Source: Paenibacillus tuaregi (GTDB taxonomy: Bacteria > Bacillota > Bacilli > Paenibacillales > Paenibacillaceae). From it: a stretch of DNA of 34,735 bases. Where the stretch lies: positions 1-34,735 of the forward strand of contig NZ_LT575475.1 of NCBI RefSeq assembly GCF_900086655.1, given 5' to 3'. Position numbers and translations under genes: made by a program. Shown here piece after piece: positions 30,235 to 34,735 of the stretch (position 1 is its first letter; each line of letters begins with the position of its first letter). The notes under the pieces are model-generated. The model was not told the origin of the DNA. It made no database searches and saw only the letters and a program-made list of their open reading frames with translations.

Positions 30235-30456
30235 GTGCAAGATATTCGTAAGATCAAGTTGAAAAGAATTCAGAAGGGATGGACCCAGATGGAGCTTGCC
30301 GAAAAATCAGGGGTTCCACAACCGACGATTTCTCAGATTGAACAGGGAAATCGGAAATATCCAACTCATGAAAGTATTAGAAAAATTGCAATGGCATTGG
30401 AGGTTGATATGCAAGAACTTGACGATGACGAAGAAGTGACAATTAAGGAGGGTTAG
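30235..30456 (+). CDS. Small XRE regulator, first gene of the transfer operon
   Basis: This protein of up to 73 residues is almost only a helix-turn-helix domain (TQMELAEKSGVPQPTISQIEQG) with an acidic tail (ELDDDEEVTIKEG). The start is unclear: GTG 30235 touches the AAGGAGG ribosome site, while the codon at the ideal distance is ATT 30244, a rare start. It ends one base before the next gene and is probably translated with it. By position it is an autoregulator of the transfer operon. Confidence 0.8.
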   Translation: MQDIRKIKLKRIQKGWTQMELAEKSGVPQPTISQIEQGNRKYPTHESIRKIAMALEVDMQELDDDEEVTIKEG

Positions 30457-30457
30457 C

Positions 30458-31741
30458 ATGTCTGATGTTGGAGGCGATGTATCAACGATTGTAGCGCGGA
30501 TGGCTTCGGATGTTTCACGCGAAACTGCCAAAATGACAAATGAGTCTGTAAAGCAGTTGTTGGTTTTTCTGATCAACAGAGCAAAAGAACAAGGTGATCG
30601 AGCAGGGCAGAAATCCTTACAAAGATTGCTTCGGAGTAAGGATGAAATAAAAATGTTTGATCTTGATAAACAGCATTTGAAGGAATTCGCTGAGAAGGCT
30701 AAGAAATATGCGATCTCGTATGCAGTTATTAACGATCAAGGAAAGCATTCAGTTTTCTATAAGCAAAGTGAAGAAAATCGTGTGAAAAGCATTTTGGAAA
30801 GTTTGATTCAAAAGGAGTTAACTTCAAGGGAAGAAGCTGAAAAACGATATGAAATTGTAGGCGACAATACTATTCGGGTGAAGGATGCAGTCCTAGATAT
30901 GAATGTTGACTTCCAGCGCGATCTTGCCGCCAAAGAAGGGGTGAATCTTAACGATTTTGAACAGCCCAATAATCAGAGAAGATTGATTCGCCGGGATGAA
31001 GACAGTATTCTGCAAACTCCTGATTATGAAGTTCTTCAAAATAATGAAATTAAAGTACGTGATGCCGTTTTGGATATAGGTGTCAGCTTTCAACGGGATT
31101 TAGCAGAGCGTGAAGGAGTCAATATAGATGAAATACTGGAAGCTGCAAATAGAAGAGAAGAGGAACGATATCAGGCGGCCGTCAGATTGGTGAAAGACGA
31201 AGGGGAAGTTAACATACCTAAGCTCCAAGAAAAACTTGGTATGGACTATTTCCAAGCTGCTTCGATGATTAGCCGTCTGGAGGATGAAAAGCTGATTGAA
31301 TCACCTCATAAGGAGCCGGCTTCCGAAAAACAAGAGCAGGGACAATTGCAAGAAAAGGTTGAGCCTGATGAAAAAACGAAAGGCCAGTATGAGGTTATTG
31401 ATGATTCCCGAATCAAAGTGCCAAGCGTAACACTGGACTTGAACAATGAACAACATCGGCAATTAGCGGAAAGCTACGGAATTAAGGTCGATGAAATAAA
31501 TTTCAAACGGGAAACAAATGATCTTGACTTAGAAAAGGAGGAAGTAAAGGGACGCGAGACGCTCTCCGACAAATTAGGGCATTCTCCTGAAGATCGAAGT
31601 CAAGTTGCCAAGGATATGTTCGAGCGAATAAATACTAGGCTTAGCTTGGAAGATCGACGCCAAGAGATCAGGCCCTTAATGGATGCCCAACGTCAAGCTG
31701 CTCCGGCAAAAAACAAAAATAAGGAGATAGGGGGGCGATGA
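30458..31741 (+). CDS. DUF3801/PcfB-like protein with repeats and a winged-helix domain
   Basis: This 427-residue protein has an N-terminal DUF3801-like domain (about 1-120), as in PcfB, which sits upstream of the coupling protein in pCF10-type systems. Three copies of a 38-residue repeat follow (131-168, 190-227, 311-348), each with YE(I/V) at its start and a VxxxxLD(M/I/L) segment, the first two with FQRDLA. Between repeats two and three, residues 238-283 (AAVRLVKDEGEVNIPKLQEK through ISRLEDEKLIE) look like the FtsK gamma winged helix. It may link processed plasmid DNA to VirD4. ATG 30458 follows AAGGAGG; the stop overlaps the virD4 start. Confidence 0.7.
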   Translation: MSDVGGDVSTIVARMASDVSRETAKMTNESVKQLLVFLINRAKEQGDRAGQKSLQRLLRSKDEIKMFDLDKQHLKEFAEKAKKYAISYAVINDQGKHSVFYKQSEENRVKSILESLIQKELTSREEAEKRYEIVGDNTIRVKDAVLDMNVDFQRDLAAKEGVNLNDFEQPNNQRRLIRRDEDSILQTPDYEVLQNNEIKVRDAVLDIGVSFQRDLAEREGVNIDEILEAANRREEERYQAAVRLVKDEGEVNIPKLQEKLGMDYFQAASMISRLEDEKLIESPHKEPASEKQEQGQLQEKVEPDEKTKGQYEVIDDSRIKVPSVTLDLNNEQHRQLAESYGIKVDEINFKRETNDLDLEKEEVKGRETLSDKLGHSPEDRSQVAKDMFERINTRLSLEDRRQEIRPLMDAQRQAAPAKNKNKEIGGR

Positions 31742-33609
31742 ACGATCAGGAAAAACGAAAAAAACGTGTCCAAAGTTTAATAATCATTAGTTTTCTTGCC
31801 TACATTGCACTCGCATACTTCACATTACACTTACACCACGTAATTACTACTTCAAATACACCTTTTAACATCCAGACTACCGACATAGAACAGTTGCTTG
31901 CTGATGCTTTAAACAGTATGCAGACCAATATTTTTATCTGGCCGAGTGAACAAGTGTTACGGATTCTGTTCTTTGAATTTATTGCCGTCACGATGTACGT
32001 ACTTTACCAGGCGACCACGCAGAAGAATTTAATGCCCGGGAAAGAACACGGGTCTGCGAGCTGGGCAGGTAAGGCGGCCAGAAACCAAATTAAGCACAAA
32101 GATAAATTCCAAAACATCATATTGACCAATACGGAGCGCCTAAGTCTCGATACTCATAAATCCAGAAAAAACCTTAATATCTTGACGATCGGGGGCGCGG
32201 GTACAGGTAAGAGCAGATTTTTCGTAAAGCCGAACATTCTGCAAGGCAATACAAGTATGGTGATCACCGATCCAAAAGGCGAATTGCTTCGGGATACTGG
32301 ATATGCCTTGGAACAGCTTGGATATAAGATCAAGGTTTTTAACCTAATAGATATGGCGAATAGCTGTAAATACAATCCGTTTGCCTATATCAAAAAGGAG
32401 AGTGATGTTCTAAAAGTAATAAACAACCTAATCAAAAATACAAACGGTAGCAAGACAGGTGGAAGCGATCCGTTTTGGGAGAAAGCAGAAACGGCCTTAC
32501 TACAAGCCATATTCCTATATATCTTTTATGAACTACCTCTTTTTGAACACAATTTCAAGTCTGTTTTCACCATGCTAAGGCTGGCAGAAGTGAAGGAGGA
32601 TGACGAAGAGTTTAAAAGCGAGTTTGACTTTCTTTTTGAAAAACTTCGGGAAGAGAGTCCCGATCATATTGCAGTCAAACAATATGACATTTTCAAATTA
32701 GCTGCTGGCAAAACGGCGAAGAGTATTTTGATATCTGCCGGAGTTCGGTTATCACCCTTTGGAATCGCAGATGTTGAACGGCTGCTATCCGAAGATAACC
32801 TTGAACTTCATACGCTTGGGGATGAAAAAACAGCGCTCTTTGTTCTTGTGCCGGACAGCGATACGACCTTTAATTTCATCGTTGCCATGATGTACGCTCA
32901 ATTATTCGATACATTGTATTATCAAGCTGATTTTGTCAGCGGCGGCAGTTTGAAGTTTCACGTAAAATTCTGGCTGGATGAATTTGCAAATATCGGTCAA
33001 ATACCCGACTTTGACAAATTAATTGCTACTATGCGAAGCAGAAATATATCCGTTTCCGTCATCCTGCAGAATATGACTCAACTCAAAGGGCTGTATAAGA
33101 ATACATGGGAAACCATTGTCGGGAACTGCGATACCATCTTGTTTTTAGGCGGCCAAGAGCGTTCAACCTTGGAATGGGTTAACAAGGGCCTAGGAAAACA
33201 GACCATAGACACGCGCAATACAAGCCGATCCAGAGGACGCAACAGTTCATCGAGTATAAATTACGGCAGTCTTGGCCGTGACTTGATGACCATAGATGAA
33301 ATAGCGCAAATGCCGGATAAAAATTGCATTCTGTTTGTCCGCGGCATCGCCCCGTTCCTGAGTGAAAAGTTTAGGTTAGAGTCACATCCAAATTACAAGC
33401 TGCTTTATGAATCGAATCACGCGAATTACTTTGATCCTAGAATGGGGGTGGGTGGGTCATACGAAATCAGGGATGAAGTTGACGATGTGTTCAATTTACG
33501 TGTACCCAATCAAGACCTGGACGAACGGAAGGAAGATATTGAAGTAATTGATGTTGTTGAGTTGGAAGAAGTTGAACGGCGTATGAATGAAGTTTTGACC
33601 ACTAACTAA
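31738..33609 (+). CDS. virD4: VirD4/TraG-family type IV coupling protein
   Basis: This 623-residue protein has two N-terminal membrane segments (about 13-32 and 73-92), then the coupling ATPase domain: Walker A GGAGTGKS with Lys158, TDPKGELLRDTGYALE, and Walker B WLDEFANIGQIP, followed by MRSRNISVSVILQNMTQLK. It receives the relaxase-DNA complex and feeds it to the channel. ATG 31738 overlaps the previous stop (ATGA). A C-terminal acidic tail (about 595-618) could be the contact for the PcfB-like partner. No damage seen. Confidence 0.94.
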   Translation: MNDQEKRKKRVQSLIIISFLAYIALAYFTLHLHHVITTSNTPFNIQTTDIEQLLADALNSMQTNIFIWPSEQVLRILFFEFIAVTMYVLYQATTQKNLMPGKEHGSASWAGKAARNQIKHKDKFQNIILTNTERLSLDTHKSRKNLNILTIGGAGTGKSRFFVKPNILQGNTSMVITDPKGELLRDTGYALEQLGYKIKVFNLIDMANSCKYNPFAYIKKESDVLKVINNLIKNTNGSKTGGSDPFWEKAETALLQAIFLYIFYELPLFEHNFKSVFTMLRLAEVKEDDEEFKSEFDFLFEKLREESPDHIAVKQYDIFKLAAGKTAKSILISAGVRLSPFGIADVERLLSEDNLELHTLGDEKTALFVLVPDSDTTFNFIVAMMYAQLFDTLYYQADFVSGGSLKFHVKFWLDEFANIGQIPDFDKLIATMRSRNISVSVILQNMTQLKGLYKNTWETIVGNCDTILFLGGQERSTLEWVNKGLGKQTIDTRNTSRSRGRNSSSSINYGSLGRDLMTIDEIAQMPDKNCILFVRGIAPFLSEKFRLESHPNYKLLYESNHANYFDPRMGVGGSYEIRDEVDDVFNLRVPNQDLDERKEDIEVIDVVELEEVERRMNEVLTTN

Positions 33610-33633
33610 ATTAATTAAAGGAGAAATGTCTAA

Positions 33634-33963
33634 ATGAAAACTAACCTTAAAACCAAGTTTGTCAATCTATTTAATAGTAATACTCTGGTGAAATCTGCTT
33701 GCATTGCTTTGGTGTTGATTCTATCAGCTACAAACGTATATGCTGCTGATCCGGTCGGCATGGATAAACTCGATAGTGTCATTGATGTTGTTGCTACTTG
33801 GTTGGGACGGATCGGCCTCATTGTTGCTTTCTTTGGGGCGGTACAGTTAGCACTTGGATTCAAGAATGATGATGCAGACGGCAAGGTTCGCGGTATGAAG
33901 ACGCTGGCATCAGGCTTCTTGGTATTCGGAATCACTCAATCCCTGTCGCTGTTCGGGCTATAA
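33634..33963 (+). CDS. VirB2-like (Maff2-type) small membrane protein
   Basis: This 109-residue protein has a signal-like segment (VKSACIALVLILSATNVYAAD) with likely cleavage after YAA-type residues near 39. Two short hydrophobic segments follow, around 58-74 and 90-106. Size and place between the coupling protein and VirB6 match the Maff2/TrbC-VirB2-like proteins of Tn1549-type elements, possibly the pilin-like subunit. AAAGGAG precedes ATG 33634. A strong terminator directly after it would raise its transcript level over the downstream genes. Confidence 0.75.
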   Translation: MKTNLKTKFVNLFNSNTLVKSACIALVLILSATNVYAADPVGMDKLDSVIDVVATWLGRIGLIVAFFGAVQLALGFKNDDADGKVRGMKTLASGFLVFGITQSLSLFGL

Positions 33964-33971
33964 AAATAAAA

Positions 33972-34002
33972 AAAAGGGGCTATTTGAAATAGCCCCTTTT
34001 TT
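33972..34002. terminator. Bidirectional terminator or attenuator inside the transfer operon
   Basis: Arms ggggctatt (33976-33984) and aatagcccc (33988-33996) flanked by A and T runs. Genes continue in the same direction, so it probably tunes the ratio of pilin-like protein to the channel genes. Confidence 0.85.
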
Positions 34003-34025
34003 ATAAAGGTAGGTGGTAAATTGGA

Positions 34026-34735
34026 ATGGCATCACCAATAGATGACATTAAGGAAGCCTTTAATGGATTTACGGCTATCATCGGAGAGGTAACATCACTT
34101 GTAAATCAGGGACCATCATCGTACCCAGGGCTGTATGTAATCATTAAAGAGATACATCAAGCAATCCTTCCAGTTGCGTATAGCTTGCTTACTCTATATT
34201 TTTTACTCGATTTTTTAAACAAGTCGATGAACTTCTCATTTGTTCGCTGGGAAACGGTAGTCTCTTGTTTGGTTAAATTGGTTTTTGCAAAATTCGTCAT
34301 GGAGCATATCTTTGATCTATTGGAAGTTATATTCCATATTTCATCTTACCTAACAAATTTGGTCGGAGCTAAGGGATCGAATGCAGATTTATATAAGGTC
34401 AATTGGTCGCAGATGGAAGCAGAATACGAAAATATGGGATGGTTTGATAAAAAACTTTATTGGATAAAGCTCATGCCTTTCCAGTGGGTCCTGCAAGGCG
34501 TAAAAATCGTGATCATGTTAATTGTTTTTGGCCGCTTGTTTGAACTACTCATTTATACAGCGGTTGCACCTATTCCAATTTCAACGTTTATCCATGACTC
34601 CATATCAGGAACCGGAAAAAGGTTCGTAATGGATTACGCGGCGGTTTGCTTGCAGGGGATCATCATTATCGTAGGTTGTGTGATATATGCCGCGATCATG
34701 TCAGAAGTTACCTTTGGAGGGTTTACTGGCGGGGG
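34026..34735 (+). CDS. VirB6-like conjugation membrane protein, N-terminal part
   Basis: This is the 5' part of the 268-residue gene that continues at position 1 (last coding base of the unique circle 34603, stop at 229). The protein begins ASPIDDIKEAFNGF and has hydrophobic segments around 45-60, 78-95, 156-175 and 178-190, with more in the C-terminal part. The start is ATG 34026, with AGGTAGGTGG upstream. It follows the operon-internal terminator by 23 bases. Function is assigned from gene order and topology, as in Tn1549-like elements. Confidence 0.75.
   Translation, partial: MASPIDDIKEAFNGFTAIIGEVTSLVNQGPSSYPGLYVIIKEIHQAILPVAYSLLTLYFLLDFLNKSMNFSFVRWETVVSCLVKLVFAKFVMEHIFDLLEVIFHISSYLTNLVGAKGSNADLYKVNWSQMEAEYENMGWFDKKLYWIKLMPFQWVLQGVKIVIMLIVFGRLFELLIYTAVAPIPISTFIHDSISGTGKRFVMDYAAVCLQGIIIIVGCVIYAAIMSEVTFGGFTGG
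34604..34735. repeat. Terminal redundancy, right copy (circular junction)
   Basis: Identical to 1-132; see the left copy. Coding continues in frame when the copies are superimposed. Confidence 0.93.

Noticed and set aside
1..34735. tRNA or rRNA genes and insertion sequences
   Set aside because: No cloverleaf-like sequence, rRNA stretch or transposase was recognised.

Overview
The first 132 bases (1-132) and the last 132 bases (34604-34735) are identical. The window is therefore one turn of a circular molecule of about 34,603 bp, and the type IV secretion gene that runs off the right edge finishes at the left edge. Gene content fits a self-transmissible plasmid of a spore-forming Firmicute: a Tn1549/pCF10-type secretion cassette, a MOBP relaxase, a ParA/ribbon-helix-helix partition locus, two Spo0E-like phosphatases and strong Shine-Dalgarno sites with many TTG/GTG starts. 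Paenibacillaceae or related Bacillales is my guess from protein flavour; no sequence search was run.

Layout. (1) Transfer operon, 30.2 kb through the junction to 5.8 kb: XRE regulator, DUF3801/PcfB-like protein, VirD4 coupling protein, small VirB2-like membrane protein, VirB6-like, PrgI-like, VirB4 ATPase, NlpC/P60 hydrolase, DUF4366-like and DUF4315-like proteins, closed by a terminator. (2) 5.9-7.4 kb: XRE repressor, small membrane protein, YolD-like gene and first Spo0E-like gene, with recognisable promoters and operators. (3) Cargo, 7.9-13.7 kb, looking more GC-rich than the backbone: TrmB-type regulator, 14-TM MFS exporter, inositol-monophosphatase-like enzyme, AraC regulator, NTF2-like protein and WrbA-like flavoprotein. 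(4) 13.9-16.4 kb: small membrane protein, a large nested inverted-repeat element, second Spo0E-like gene, ArdC-type antirestriction protein and two tiny ORFs. (5) Maintenance, 16.5-20.3 kb: parA plus a small RHH partner flanked by GTAC tetramer arrays, 1.2 kb of structured non-coding DNA with DnaA-box-like sites (candidate origin), and RHH proteins. (6) 20.3-22.8 kb: Cys/His microprotein, Xer-like recombinase and a VbhA/Fic-type toxin-antitoxin pair. (7) Mobilisation, 22.8-27.7 kb: structured oriT-like region, mobC, relaxase, then a HAD phosphatase, a 7-TM histidine kinase and a response regulator in the same apparent operon. (8) 28.0-30.1 kb: NTF2-like gene, TetR regulator and an XRE regulator divergent from the transfer operon.

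The most unusual signal is a family of six intergenic arrays (near 245, 5773, 16028, 19796, 27697 and 29428) in which the palindrome GTATAC, often as TTTTGTATACAAAA, recurs at exactly 44 bp, with some 55-bp steps and a single 43-bp step. The spacers belong to a few recurring types whose own motifs sit at fixed offsets. Arrays lie at operon boundaries, some contain intrinsic terminators, and two end between the ribosome-binding site and the start codon of a gene. I know of no described system with this organisation. It looks like a plasmid-wide binding-site network, with the plasmid's small DNA-binding proteins as candidate ligands.

No recognisable replication initiator is encoded. The origin may rely on host DnaA, on an RNA from the 17.8-19.0 kb region, or on an unfamiliar small protein.
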